64,000 bases of DNA from a virus. The stretch spans positions 1-64,000 of IMG/VR virus record IMGVR_UViG_3300042508_000665. The stretch is one strand, 5' to 3'. The notes below the pieces were generated by a model. It saw only the letters and a list, made by a program, of their open reading frames with translations. It was not told the DNA's origin and ran no database searches. Numbering within the stretch: position 1 is the stretch's first letter; every line of letters starts with the position of its first letter. Positions 41,999 to 51,118 of this stretch are shown here, piece after piece. Position numbers and translations under genes: made by a program.

Positions 41999-43528
41999 AT
42001 GAAAAAAAGACCCACCAACCCGTACATCATTATTGGTACTGCACATTTAGGGCTTTCTTCTCCTATATTAAAAACAATCGCATGCTTTGCTAATCACTTT
42101 AAGGCGCAAGTTATTCATGTCGGTCCTCTTTGTACAATCGAAGAAAGAAAAATGTACGAGACTCGAATTCAGCGCGTGAGGACATGGGAAAAGATTGATA
42201 ATAGAAATATTCAAATTGAGGAGTTATATCAAAGATATAAAAAGGAAGCTGCTGATCTTTTAGGATTACAAAGAAAGAGAGTTACTGCCCTTAAAGATGC
42301 CTTCGGGAAAGTACAATTCGTCGCTAACGATGAGCAGATGATTCCAGATGAAGATATGATTACTTTAGGGGTCGAGTATTCATTATCAAAGTATCTAACG
42401 CTAACTTCAATACCAGCTAACGGAGACAAAGTTACTGGAGACCCAATCAGCCCACGCTGTATGCTTGCTATGAGGGAATATGATTCGTCTGTAATCATGG
42501 CACATCCTATTCCGTCGACTAAGATGTATAAAAAGGAAGGCGTCAATTGCGCCTTTATGTTTACTACTACCGGAAGCTTGATCCCTTCCGAGAAATGCAA
42601 GCGTGTAAGTGATATATGGAAGCAAATTTTAAAACCATCTTTTTTACTTGTAGGGATTGATGAGGCCAATCAGCAATTTCACTGTCAGAGAGTAAGAATT
42701 AAATTCAATCGAGATCAAATTTCACATCGCCAGACACCCCACATCGCATTTGACGGTTTAATATTCAACCCAAACAGCAAAAAGCCTCTTGAGGCTCCAA
42801 GCTCAGATAAAGCTTGCTATATTACTGACACTCACGCTCCTCACCACTCTCATGGCGTTGTCAAATGTTTCCACCAACTTATTAAACTTCATAAGCCAGA
42901 AATTGTAATAGAAGGAGGTGATACCGCAGATTTTGCATCAGTCTCTCGCCACACTGAGTTTCTACCTGGTGCTAGAGAGAACCTGAGATTAATAGATGAT
43001 CTACAAGCCATGTGGAATATCCTTGATGGATTTAAGAAAGCAGATCCATCCGTAAAGACTGTTAAAGTTTTAGACTCAAATCATGCTGAGTGGCTTTCAT
43101 TGTTCGTTCAAAAGAATCCAGCACTTAAAGGAATGCTTGATTGGGAAACGCTGGCTAAAAATTTCTTTGAAGATTTCGAACTCGTTATTCGGAAAGGAAA
43201 CGTAAAAGCAATTTGGTTTGGTGATTTAGCCATTAGACACGGCGACCAAGAGAACTCGCTGATGGAGGCTCACCTATCATATAGAAATTACGTATCGGGA
43301 CATTTTCATTCCTTTCAAGAATTAGGTGATGCTGTACGTGTTGGCTGTGCTGCTAAGTTAGATCCAGGATACCTCGGAGGAAACAATACTGCATGGCAGT
43401 GGAATATTTCAACTTTTACGAAATTTAAAGGAGTAACTGATAAACATCCGAGAATTGTACTTTCTAACAAGGCTGGAGATCGCTTCACGTTTATGTATCG
43501 TGGACAAATTTGGGAAATAAATCATTAG
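41999..43528 (+). CDS. Calcineurin-like metallophosphoesterase with unknown N-terminal domain
   Basis: 509 residues. The C-terminal half has a full set of metal-binding motifs: DTH (277-279), GGD (306-308), SNH (360-362), RHGD (413-416) and GHFH (434-437). The N-terminal 265 residues are not recognised. SNH replaces the usual GNH. Compared with gp47 it is a different, larger type. A nuclease or phosphatase is possible; the substrate is unknown. Two promoters of different class lie upstream. Confidence 0.7.
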   Translation: MKKRPTNPYIIIGTAHLGLSSPILKTIACFANHFKAQVIHVGPLCTIEERKMYETRIQRVRTWEKIDNRNIQIEELYQRYKKEAADLLGLQRKRVTALKDAFGKVQFVANDEQMIPDEDMITLGVEYSLSKYLTLTSIPANGDKVTGDPISPRCMLAMREYDSSVIMAHPIPSTKMYKKEGVNCAFMFTTTGSLIPSEKCKRVSDIWKQILKPSFLLVGIDEANQQFHCQRVRIKFNRDQISHRQTPHIAFDGLIFNPNSKKPLEAPSSDKACYITDTHAPHHSHGVVKCFHQLIKLHKPEIVIEGGDTADFASVSRHTEFLPGARENLRLIDDLQAMWNILDGFKKADPSVKTVKVLDSNHAEWLSLFVQKNPALKGMLDWETLAKNFFEDFELVIRKGNVKAIWFGDLAIRHGDQENSLMEAHLSYRNYVSGHFHSFQELGDAVRVGCAAKLDPGYLGGNNTAWQWNISTFTKFKGVTDKHPRIVLSNKAGDRFTFMYRGQIWEINH

Positions 43529-43535
43529 GTAAGTC

Positions 43536-43892
43536 ATGACGCACTTTGAACTAGACGAGATTAGGGTAATAAAGATTACTACAGGAGAAATAATTATAGG
43601 ATTTCAAGCTAATTTTTCTGAGGAATTACAACATAATCCTGAGCTAGACAATTATCTCGTGGTTCATAATCCATACCAAGTAGAATATCATGTTGAGGAG
43701 AAGGAAGCAGAAAATTCGAACTTCATCGTAAATTGTTTTGAGTGGATGCCTTTTTTAGAGGACGATGCTCTTTTAATTCAAAAGCATAATATAATTGCTA
43801 TTGGTATTCCTGACGAACATTTATTAACTCTTTATACTAATTTACTTCAACTTCGAGTCTTTGATGGAAATAGCGATGAGTCAGAAAATTAA
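43536..43892 (+). CDS. Sm-like small phage protein
   Basis: 118 residues, SD-like GGTAAG. Opens with IRVIKITTGEIIIGFQ, the same pattern as the product at 2804; then VVHNPYQVEYH and WMPFLEDDALLIQKHNIIAIG. It belongs to a conserved T4-like phage family with a likely Sm-like barrel. Function unknown. Confidence 0.6.
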   Translation: MTHFELDEIRVIKITTGEIIIGFQANFSEELQHNPELDNYLVVHNPYQVEYHVEEKEAENSNFIVNCFEWMPFLEDDALLIQKHNIIAIGIPDEHLLTLYTNLLQLRVFDGNSDESEN

Positions 43893-44133
43893 ATCTAATA
43901 TCTTATCCAATACGCAAAATACGGAAAATGCGTTAATTGATGTTTTTCTCGACGAGGTTGAAGATATTAATAATCTAATTAAAATACAGTCGGTTTTCTC
44001 TATATCACCTGAGACTGAAGTTAGGGTAAATGCTCGAAGAACATTAAATAGGGAAATTTACCATCGAATTGACTCTTTAGCCGTTCATATCATTGAATTT
44101 TTCAAAAGTAAGGATGAAAAGGCAAAATCCTAA
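43876..44133 (+). CDS. Hypothetical helical protein, 85 aa
   Basis: The ATG at 43876 overlaps the previous gene by 17 bases. It is predicted alpha-helical and has no recognised domain. Likely co-translated with the Sm-like gene. Confidence 0.5.
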   Translation: MSQKIKSNILSNTQNTENALIDVFLDEVEDINNLIKIQSVFSISPETEVRVNARRTLNREIYHRIDSLAVHIIEFFKSKDEKAKS

Positions 44134-44207
44134 TACTGCCGGAACTGTAAATGTGAAGTCATCCGTCTAAGTAAGTATTCAGTCTTTGGAAAAACGAAAT
44201 ATTTTCT

Positions 44208-44639
44208 ATGGTTTCCGAGAAACAACCATCACCGAAGAAAACTAAGACTTCGAAGAAAGTAAGAAACCATAAAACAGTCACGCTGGCTGAGATGTTGATT
44301 ACTGAGTTTCAATTAAAAAAAGACGGCGATTATATTCGGTTCAAGGAAGGACACTCTAAACTATCTAATTCTTTGGCAAACGCAACAAGACAGATAGGAT
44401 TAAAATATCAATCTAAAAACGTTCAACCCGAACTAATGCAACTCGTTCACTATGCGTCTTTTGTAAAAAACCCACTGCGTTACATATTCGACATGATTCA
44501 ACACGCGGATACGACACAACAGATTAAAAAAAACCGAGTTGAAGCAGTTCACCGAATAGTAAAGCAGGCGATGGATGAAGATCCTCTTTCAACAGTCAAA
44601 AGTATAATTTGCTCGTTAGCCAGAGTCGTTCGGTTTTAA
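44208..44639 (+). CDS. Hypothetical basic protein, 143 aa
   Basis: A Lys/Ser-rich start (SPKKTKTSKKVRNHKTV) precedes a helical domain with several Arg and His residues. No clear SD. No family recognised; nucleic-acid binding is possible from charge. Confidence 0.5.
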   Translation: MVSEKQPSPKKTKTSKKVRNHKTVTLAEMLITEFQLKKDGDYIRFKEGHSKLSNSLANATRQIGLKYQSKNVQPELMQLVHYASFVKNPLRYIFDMIQHADTTQQIKKNRVEAVHRIVKQAMDEDPLSTVKSIICSLARVVRF

Positions 44640-44688
44640 AGCGAACATATATACTACTCAATCGCAAAAAAAATTAGCTGGCATAAAT

Positions 44689-44723
44689 GGTAATGCACTA
44701 GCGACGTTCTTTTGACCTATTAT
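44689..44723 (+). promoter_or_regulatory. GGTAAT-class promoter upstream of the fibre genes
   Basis: GGTAATGCAC at 44689-44698 and TATTAT at 44718-44723, standard spacing. Leader of about 74 bases. Confidence 0.6.
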
Positions 44724-44803
44724 AAAAACTACAATTTAGAATTAATTGCTAATTCTCCATGATCATTAGCCTTTACTATAGCGATTGTTGAAAATGGATA
44801 TGC

Positions 44804-45646
44804 ATGGCTACGAATAATAACGATAGAAAGATTAGCCAGTTACCAACTGCGGAACCGCTAACTGGCTCCGAATTAATCCCTATAGTGCAAAATGGGCAAA
44901 ATAAAAGAATAACAGTTTCTGACATCGCATCCGTAGCCGGATTTATTTCATCGGCCAGTGAATTAATTGTTAGGGAGACTCCCTCTGGACTCATTGATGG
45001 TATAAATAAAGTTTTTACATTATCGAACACCCCTGCACTTAATAGTGAGCAAGTATTTTTAAATGGTATTTTGCAGGAGGCTAATCCGGCTGGAGACTAT
45101 ACAATCACAGCCGATGAAATAACTTTTAATAGAGCCCCCGATTCTGGTTGGACTCTTTTTGTTAATTATCTCAATGGCGATGCTGGTTCTGGAGCTGGTT
45201 CGGCGACATTAGATGCTCTTACAGATGTAGTAATTTCCTCACCTACTGCTAATCAAATTCTCAAATTTGATGGCGCTAAGTGGATTAATTCCGATAATAG
45301 CGGAGGAAGTGTAGCTGCATTTCAGTGGAGTTCTAGTGAACAGGTTTACCCATTTGAGAGGGCTTCTAATGGCTCGATATTATATTGCAAAGAAATCGAT
45401 ATGGGATTTTTAACGAATAAAGGGGGGAAGACTCTTCCACACGCAATAGATAATTACTCACCTCATAAAATACATTCCATTACAGGAATGATTTACAACA
45501 CAGTTGGGGGTGATGCCGTGGCGATAAATAGCATGGCTTACGGTGGTAATTATTGCATTTTAGATGGTTCAAATATCAGCGTTTACACTCCACAGGCCGA
45601 TTGGACTACGTATAAGTGTAACGTCAGATTGATTTATTTTAAATAA
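44804..45646 (+). CDS. Tail-fibre-type protein sharing modules with the large fibre
   Basis: 280 residues. An N-terminal KISQLPTAEPLTGSELIPIVQNG motif is typical of phage fibre attachment regions. Then a beta module (TPSGLIDGINKVFTLSNTP, EQVFLNGILQEA, GDYTI, LFVNYLNGD) also found near the end of the 1217-residue fibre, and a C-terminal tip module (FQWSSSEQVYPFE, LYCKEIDMG) that again matches that fibre. Likely a virion adhesion or fibre component. Confidence 0.7.
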   Translation: MATNNNDRKISQLPTAEPLTGSELIPIVQNGQNKRITVSDIASVAGFISSASELIVRETPSGLIDGINKVFTLSNTPALNSEQVFLNGILQEANPAGDYTITADEITFNRAPDSGWTLFVNYLNGDAGSGAGSATLDALTDVVISSPTANQILKFDGAKWINSDNSGGSVAAFQWSSSEQVYPFERASNGSILYCKEIDMGFLTNKGGKTLPHAIDNYSPHKIHSITGMIYNTVGGDAVAINSMAYGGNYCILDGSNISVYTPQADWTTYKCNVRLIYFK

Positions 45647-45693
45647 CAGTTTTTTTTAAGTTGAATTTTTGTCGTATTAATTAAGGATTATAA

Positions 45694-48600
45694 ATGTCAG
45701 GAATAATTAGAACAAAGATTTCAGGAAAACAGATTATCGATGGAAGCGTAACTCGCTCAAATCTCGATACATCTATCGTTTCTGATATCGACACACTCAA
45801 GAGTCATGATACTCAACAAATTGGTCAAATCGCTCAGCTAGAAACTGACGTTGCGACCGAGACAACAGCTAGAATTGCCGGTGATACCGCTCTTGGACTA
45901 CGTATTGATGACGTAGAGAGCAATTTGGCTGATGAAGTAACCGCAAGGACATCTGCTGATACTTCACTAAACAATGCTATCGCAGCCGAAGAGAGTCGCG
46001 CACTTCTTGCTGAACAAGGACTTGCAGATGACATTCTTTCAGAGCAAGAGCGTGCGATTGCAATAGAAACAGATCTTCAAGCTCAAATTGATGCAGAAGA
46101 AATCGCTCGCGCTGCGGCTGTTAGTGCTGTTGCTGGCGATCTTAGTACTGAAGTAACTCGCGCCACTTCTGCTGAACAAGCATTAGATGCACGATTAGAT
46201 GTTCTTGAGCAAGACCCAACAACAAAGGGCTATGTAGATCAAAAGGTTGCAGACCTAGTTAACTCAGCCCCTGCGGTACTTGATACATTAAAAGAACTTG
46301 CTGATGCTATTGGCGAAGATCCTAATTTCGCAACTACTATCGCAAATCAAGTAGGAGTAGTAGCTGCTGATCTAGCAACCGAAACAACAGCTCGTATAGC
46401 TGGAGATTCAAATCTTCAGTCTCAAATTGATGCTTTATCGCTCGGTTCAAGTACCGACATAAGTGCATTGCAAACATCTTTAAATCAAGAAATCCTTGAT
46501 CGTCAATCTGGCGATACTGCTCTCGGACTTCGAATTGATGGAGTAGAAGGTGATTTAGCTGATGAAGTAACTGCAAGAACATCCGCTATAGCTGCTGAAA
46601 CCTCAGCTCGTACCTCAGCTGATACCGCTCTCGGACTTCGAATTGACGGAGTAGAAGGTGATTTAGCTGATGAAGTAACTGCAAGAACATCTGCTGACAG
46701 CGCTCTTAGCAGTCGAATTAGCGTCCTTGAATTATACAAAGATGCACAGGTAGTCTATGTAGCTAAAAATGGAAATGACTCCACTGGAAATGGTGGCGAA
46801 CATGCTCCATACTTAACACTTCAAGCTGCTATGGCTTCTATTACTGATTCATCTCCTTCAAAGAGATACGTCATTAGAGTAAAGGCTGGTAACTATACCG
46901 AATCTGGCATTTTAAATCTTAAGCCAAATGTGTATGTTGTTGGTGATTCTATATATTCTGTTAGAATTACTGCTACCTCATTTGCTCTTGATTCAACATT
47001 CAACGCAAATTCTAGCTTTGACAACAGATCAGGATTTTCGAGTTGTACGCTATTAAGTGCATGTGACTTTAACTGGCAAACCGTATCATCTGCTGCTGGT
47101 AAATTGTATTTTACCGAAGTTCAATTCGGTTCTACTGTTACCATGTATGGGCATAATAATGCAATCGCACAAGCACAATTTCTCGGTTGTATATTTTTTG
47201 GTGCCTTTACTGTTAGTGGGATTAACGTAGGTGTTCATAGAAATAACATACACTACGGCAATATCACACTTAATCAGCATCCTAATGGTGGTATGGTTAC
47301 CAATCTTACTGCTGATGGTGGAGTTTGTACTGGTACAGTTACACTAAATGCAACTACAAATGACTTTAATAGAAGATGCTCCGTGTTTGCTCGTTCATTC
47401 TACATGGAATATCTAACTGTTAACGGTCCAAGTGCATACTGCGACCTTACTGATAGTAGCGTTCCAAGAGACATTGCACGTGTAACAAAGTCAAATGGTG
47501 GGAATATTGTTTATATTAACTCATTAACACCAATTGATACTAATACACGTAATCAAGGAGATGTTGGAAAGCAATATCTGTATAACTTTAACTACGTGAA
47601 CGCTTCTACGGGAAGTGATTTGTACGTCATTTCAATGGGTACGTCATATTCCGCAGATAACTCAGGTAAAAACATCTTTATCAAAGCTGACTCAAATGGA
47701 TTAGCTCCTAACGTAAACGGTGGTGATATTAATATTAACACCTCAGAAGTTAGTGGAACTGGTGTTCGCGGAGAAATTAAATTTGACGGTCGACAAGTTA
47801 ACGTCAGCAGCAAGAAAATTGTAAATCTTGCTAATGGTGTTGATGCAAACGATGCAGTAAACGTATCACAACTTAATTCTTCTATAGCTGCCGAAACATC
47901 AGCTCGTACCTCAGCTGATACCGCTCTTGGTCTCAGAATTGATGGAGTTGAGGGTGATTTAGCTGATGAAGTAACTGCAAGAACATCTGCTGATACAAAT
48001 CTTCAGTCGCAAATTGATGCTTTATCACTCAGCTCAAGTACCGATATAAGTGCATTGGAAGCAGCTTTAGAGCAAGAAGTTCTTGATCGTCAATCTGGCG
48101 ATGCAGCTACGCTTTCAAGTGCTAATACTTATACCGATGGTAAAGTAGCTGACCTTGTAAATTCTGCACCTGCTGTACTTGATACCCTCAAGGAATTAGC
48201 TGATGCACTCGGACAAGATCCAAACTTTGCTACCACTGTTTCAAATCAGATTGGTGTTGTAGCTGCTGATCTAGCTTCGGAAATTGCTCGCGCTCTAGCA
48301 GCAGAGTCTGAGATTGCTGGCGATCTTGCTGATGAGGTGATTGCAAGAAGTGCTGCTATAACCGCTGAAGCAACAGCTCGTACCTCAGCCGATACAGCTC
48401 TTGGACTACGCATTGACGGAGTTGAGAGTGATTTAGCTGATGAAGTGACTGCAAGAACCTCAGCTGATACAGCTCTTGGACTACGCATTGACGGAGTTGA
48501 GAGTGATTTAGCTGATGAAGTGACTGCAAGAAGTGCTGCTATAACCGCTGAAGCAACAGCTCGTACCTCAGCCGATACAGCTCTTGGACTACGCATTGAC

Positions 48601-49347
48601 GGAGTTGAGAGTGATTTAGCTGATGAAGTGACTGCAAGAAGTGCTGCTGATTCTGCACTTGATCTTAGACTGGATGCTCTTGAAAGCAGCGCTTTCGTTA
48701 CCAGAGAAGTTCCTTCCGGACTTATTGATGGAGTCAACAAAGTATTTACTTTGGCGAACACTCCAAATCCAGGCTCGGAGCAGGTATTCCTCAACGGTGT
48801 GTTGCAAGAAGCTGGAGTGAGTGGTGATTACACCATTTCTGGAAGTACCATTACTTTCGGAGAAGCACCAACCGTTCCGTTCAGCATCTTCGTTAACTAC
48901 ATAACCGGAGACCTAGTAGTAGGTAGCGCTGGCGGAAGTGGAAGTGGAAGCGTTCAGCCGTTCCAATGGACGACAACTGAGCAGTTATATCCTTTTGAAG
49001 TTGCCGATGATGGAAGTCCATTATATGCAATAAGAATTGATATACCATCTCTTCCGAATAACGGCTTTGCCTCATACAACTTGACACCTCTCGCACCGTT
49101 CCTTGCGGATAAAACAAACAATCTGCATGAATACTTACACAGGTACGAGTTTCACTGGAAGGGATTTAGCACAGTCTACGGGCAATCCATTGTGAGAGAA
49201 GGCGCTCAAGCTGGTGTTGTGAATGCTTCTATAGAGTGGGATGGAGTAAGCAGCTACAGCCAAGTAGTAGTTGGTACTAGTGGTGGTGGCAATTGGCATA
49301 GCGACCTCTCTGGTACTTTCAGAGTATTATATAAGAAAACAATATAA
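45694..49347 (+). CDS. Large tail fibre protein with coiled-coil repeats and beta-helix domain
   Basis: 1217 residues, SD AAGGA. N-terminal shaft of repeated heptad-like units (ADEVTARTSADTALGLRIDGVE and variants, about 20-350). Then a right-handed beta-helix-like domain starting at YVAKNGNDSTGNGG (about 350-690), as in receptor-binding or depolymerase fibres. A second shaft (about 725-1000) is followed by the SGLIDGVNKVFTL module and a tip module (about 1085-1217) shared with the product at 44804. No catalytic residues can be assigned. Probably the main host-recognition fibre. Confidence 0.85.
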   Translation: MSGIIRTKISGKQIIDGSVTRSNLDTSIVSDIDTLKSHDTQQIGQIAQLETDVATETTARIAGDTALGLRIDDVESNLADEVTARTSADTSLNNAIAAEESRALLAEQGLADDILSEQERAIAIETDLQAQIDAEEIARAAAVSAVAGDLSTEVTRATSAEQALDARLDVLEQDPTTKGYVDQKVADLVNSAPAVLDTLKELADAIGEDPNFATTIANQVGVVAADLATETTARIAGDSNLQSQIDALSLGSSTDISALQTSLNQEILDRQSGDTALGLRIDGVEGDLADEVTARTSAIAAETSARTSADTALGLRIDGVEGDLADEVTARTSADSALSSRISVLELYKDAQVVYVAKNGNDSTGNGGEHAPYLTLQAAMASITDSSPSKRYVIRVKAGNYTESGILNLKPNVYVVGDSIYSVRITATSFALDSTFNANSSFDNRSGFSSCTLLSACDFNWQTVSSAAGKLYFTEVQFGSTVTMYGHNNAIAQAQFLGCIFFGAFTVSGINVGVHRNNIHYGNITLNQHPNGGMVTNLTADGGVCTGTVTLNATTNDFNRRCSVFARSFYMEYLTVNGPSAYCDLTDSSVPRDIARVTKSNGGNIVYINSLTPIDTNTRNQGDVGKQYLYNFNYVNASTGSDLYVISMGTSYSADNSGKNIFIKADSNGLAPNVNGGDININTSEVSGTGVRGEIKFDGRQVNVSSKKIVNLANGVDANDAVNVSQLNSSIAAETSARTSADTALGLRIDGVEGDLADEVTARTSADTNLQSQIDALSLSSSTDISALEAALEQEVLDRQSGDAATLSSANTYTDGKVADLVNSAPAVLDTLKELADALGQDPNFATTVSNQIGVVAADLASEIARALAAESEIAGDLADEVIARSAAITAEATARTSADTALGLRIDGVESDLADEVTARTSADTALGLRIDGVESDLADEVTARSAAITAEATARTSADTALGLRIDGVESDLADEVTARSAADSALDLRLDALESSAFVTREVPSGLIDGVNKVFTLANTPNPGSEQVFLNGVLQEAGVSGDYTISGSTITFGEAPTVPFSIFVNYITGDLVVGSAGGSGSGSVQPFQWTTTEQLYPFEVADDGSPLYAIRIDIPSLPNNGFASYNLTPLAPFLADKTNNLHEYLHRYEFHWKGFSTVYGQSIVREGAQAGVVNASIEWDGVSSYSQVVVGTSGGGNWHSDLSGTFRVLYKKTI
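48343..48639 (+). repeat. 114-bp perfect direct repeat within the fibre gene
   Basis: 48343-48456 and 48526-48639 are identical over 114 bases, 183 bases (61 codons) apart. A partial third copy lies between them. Recombination would remove or add exactly 61 codons in frame. Confidence 0.9.
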
Positions 49348-49362
49348 TTAACTAGTTAAACG

Positions 49363-49387
49363 CCCCTCTTAATTGAGGGGCTATTTT
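49363..49387 (+). terminator. Intrinsic terminator after the large fibre gene
   Basis: CCCCTC (49363-49368), TTAATT loop, GAGGGG (49375-49380), then CTATTTT. First of two in tandem. Confidence 0.75.
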
Positions 49388-49410
49388 AGAATAGCATAAA
49401 CATAAAACAA

Positions 49411-49440
49411 AAAGAGGGAGCATCGCCTCCCTCTTTTTTT
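49411..49440 (+). terminator. Second, stronger intrinsic terminator after the fibre gene
   Basis: AAAGAGGGAG (49411-49420), CATCGC loop, CTCCCTCTTT (49427-49436), then TTTT. The last T is also the first base of the late promoter that follows. Confidence 0.9.
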
Positions 49441-49447
49441 ATAAATA
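49440..49447 (+). promoter_or_regulatory. Late promoter (TATAAATA)
   Basis: Exact late box joined to the terminator T-run; the ATG at 49457 is 9 bases after it. Confidence 0.75.
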
Positions 49448-49456
49448 AGATATACT

Positions 49457-49705
49457 ATGGGAACTTGGAAATACGATCAGCCTCCAACTTGGAGAAGAGA
49501 TGCAATAGCGACAAATGCCGGATGGTGCCATCCAAAAACTGGAGAAGTTCTTGCGTGCTGCCCGCGATTAAAGCGCCTTCGTAGACAAAAACTCGACGAA
49601 TCTGACGAAAACTTAATTACCGAAGAGGGAAGCTTGTTCGTTTTAGAACAGGAAAACACCGACACTACGGAAAATTTTGTAGACTTAGAAGACCCTGGCG
49701 CGTAA
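49457..49705 (+). CDS. Conserved small phage protein, 82 aa
   Basis: Begins GTWKYDQPPTWRRDAIATNAGWCHPKTGEVL, a pattern shared by small late proteins of T4-like phages. Acidic C-terminal tail. No SD; near-leaderless behind a late box. Possibly a virion or assembly protein. Confidence 0.55.
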   Translation: MGTWKYDQPPTWRRDAIATNAGWCHPKTGEVLACCPRLKRLRRQKLDESDENLITEEGSLFVLEQENTDTTENFVDLEDPGA

Positions 49706-49715
49706 TTTTAATAGT

Positions 49716-50159
49716 TTAAATAACCACCCCAAGCTTCTTTAGAGTAATTTCGTCCCATACTTGGAACTTGTAACCCATAGAATGGGCATATTGCTCTGCT
49801 GCTTGCCACTTGGCGGTGTTTTGAGCGTAAGTCCTAGCTTCAGCCTCAATTAGATGCTTACGCTTTCCCTGCCTCCTTTTAGGAGGCATACACTCCTTTT
49901 GCGGCTTCACTTCAACTAAGAATACCCCTTCGGTGGTTTCGATCATAAAATCTATAAAATACCGATGAACTTTATTATCGATTGGGGAAACGTAAGGAAC
50001 TATAACATTTTCAGAAGACCACGCTTTTACCTTGTCGTTAATATCGAGCCAATACATAAGAGCTGCCTCCCAGGAGGAGCGATATACAATTTGTGAAATA
50101 TCCCCCCTATATTTTTTAGGATTTCTGGGGATAAATGTTCCTCGATAAAAGCCAGCCAC
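49716..50159 (-). CDS. 4: Head completion protein gp4 (nuclease-like fold)
   Basis: 147 residues (T4 gp4 is 150) with a GTG start at 50159 and SD AGAGGA. Core: YRGDISQIVYRSSWEAALMYWLD, YFIDFMIETTEGVFLVEVKP (PD-(D/E)xK-like D...E-x-K) and KWQAAEQYAHSMGYKFQVW. In T4, gp4 acts at the end of head filling before tail joining. Confidence 0.88.
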   Translation of the reverse strand: MAGFYRGTFIPRNPKKYRGDISQIVYRSSWEAALMYWLDINDKVKAWSSENVIVPYVSPIDNKVHRYFIDFMIETTEGVFLVEVKPQKECMPPKRRQGKRKHLIEAEARTYAQNTAKWQAAEQYAHSMGYKFQVWDEITLKKLGVVI

Positions 50160-50167
50160 CGATTTCC

Positions 50168-50175
50168 TCTAAATA
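50168..50175 (+). promoter_or_regulatory. Late-type promoter (TCTAAATA) for gene 48
   Basis: The box ends 5 bases before the TTG start of gene 48. Confidence 0.5.
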
Positions 50176-50180
50176 GATGA

Positions 50181-51116
50181 TTGAAGTTTAAAACTTATTT
50201 AGGGCATCGTTTTACTGTGGGATATCTCGACTTTCAAAGAAAAATACAAAAAGACCGAGCAACTGATTACATAAATCAAGCCGGAGCAAACTTAGAGAAA
50301 AAGGGTACGCCGAAACAATTGGTGTATCCTCAAGATTTATTTTCGCCGGAGTGTGCCCCCTTCATCCTATTTTTTGCCGTAGATCCGACTAAACCAGATG
50401 TTCTTTTGGACAAAATAGCCCTCTATATGCCGAGAAACATCGAAGTCAATTATGGGATTAACTACAGCGAAGCCACTAACTATTTGAAATATTTATCGTC
50501 GAACTCACTGGCAGGTTTAGGTGAACTTGCTTCAGATCCACTTTACGGTGGAGCTGCCGCCTTTGGCGCTATAAGAGGAGCAATTGGAGCTGCTATGGCT
50601 GGAGGTAGCGTAGCTGGAAAAATATCTGGGGCTGCTTTAGGAGCAATAGCTTCTGGGTTAAATGCATTCAAAGCTAGTAATGCTATCGGCCAAACGGCAT
50701 CAATTAACTCCAAGAAAACTCTAAACCCACATAAAGCGGCATTATTTGAGGGAGTAAACTTCCGCAGACATAATTTCCAATTCGACTTAATTGCGCGAAA
50801 CGAAGAAGAATCTGAAACCATTAGAGAAATCTTACAGACATTTAAAATACACGCACATCCAGATGCAGGAAATCCAGACGATCAAAGTTCAGTATTTTAT
50901 TGGCCGTCAGCGTGGCAGATAGCTTTATACTCACCAGCCAGAAAATACCTATACGCCATATCTACTTCGCATATTACAAATATCGCAATAAATTATACAG
51001 GAGGAGGTACAAGAGCTTTCTTCGCGGATACGGGAGCACCAGTTGTTGTCCGTTTAAATGTCGATTTCATGGAAACCGAACAATTAACTCGCGAACGCAT
51101 CAGACAAGGATTTTAA
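50181..51116 (+). CDS. 48: Baseplate tail-tube cap gp48
   Basis: 311 residues (T4 gp48 is 364). TTG start at 50181, as no suitable ATG exists upstream in frame; the start is thus uncertain by a few codons. Conserved C-terminal half: NPHKAALFEGVNFRRHNFQFDLIARNEEE, ILQTFKIHAHPD and FYWPSAWQIALY. An Ala/Gly-rich stretch (about 115-165) is a likely membrane-like or flexible segment. It caps the hub and starts tube growth. Confidence 0.85.
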   Translation: MKFKTYLGHRFTVGYLDFQRKIQKDRATDYINQAGANLEKKGTPKQLVYPQDLFSPECAPFILFFAVDPTKPDVLLDKIALYMPRNIEVNYGINYSEATNYLKYLSSNSLAGLGELASDPLYGGAAAFGAIRGAIGAAMAGGSVAGKISGAALGAIASGLNAFKASNAIGQTASINSKKTLNPHKAALFEGVNFRRHNFQFDLIARNEEESETIREILQTFKIHAHPDAGNPDDQSSVFYWPSAWQIALYSPARKYLYAISTSHITNIAINYTGGGTRAFFADTGAPVVVRLNVDFMETEQLTRERIRQGF

Positions 51117-51118
51117 AT

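Noticed and set aside
45834-46739. Long minus-strand frames inside the fibre gene
   Set aside because: They mirror the Ala/Ser/Thr-rich repeat codons of the real gene and have no ribosome sites.
48300-48640. CRISPR-like repeat array
   Set aside because: The repeats are in-frame coiled-coil codons of the fibre gene, too long and without spacers of regular length.
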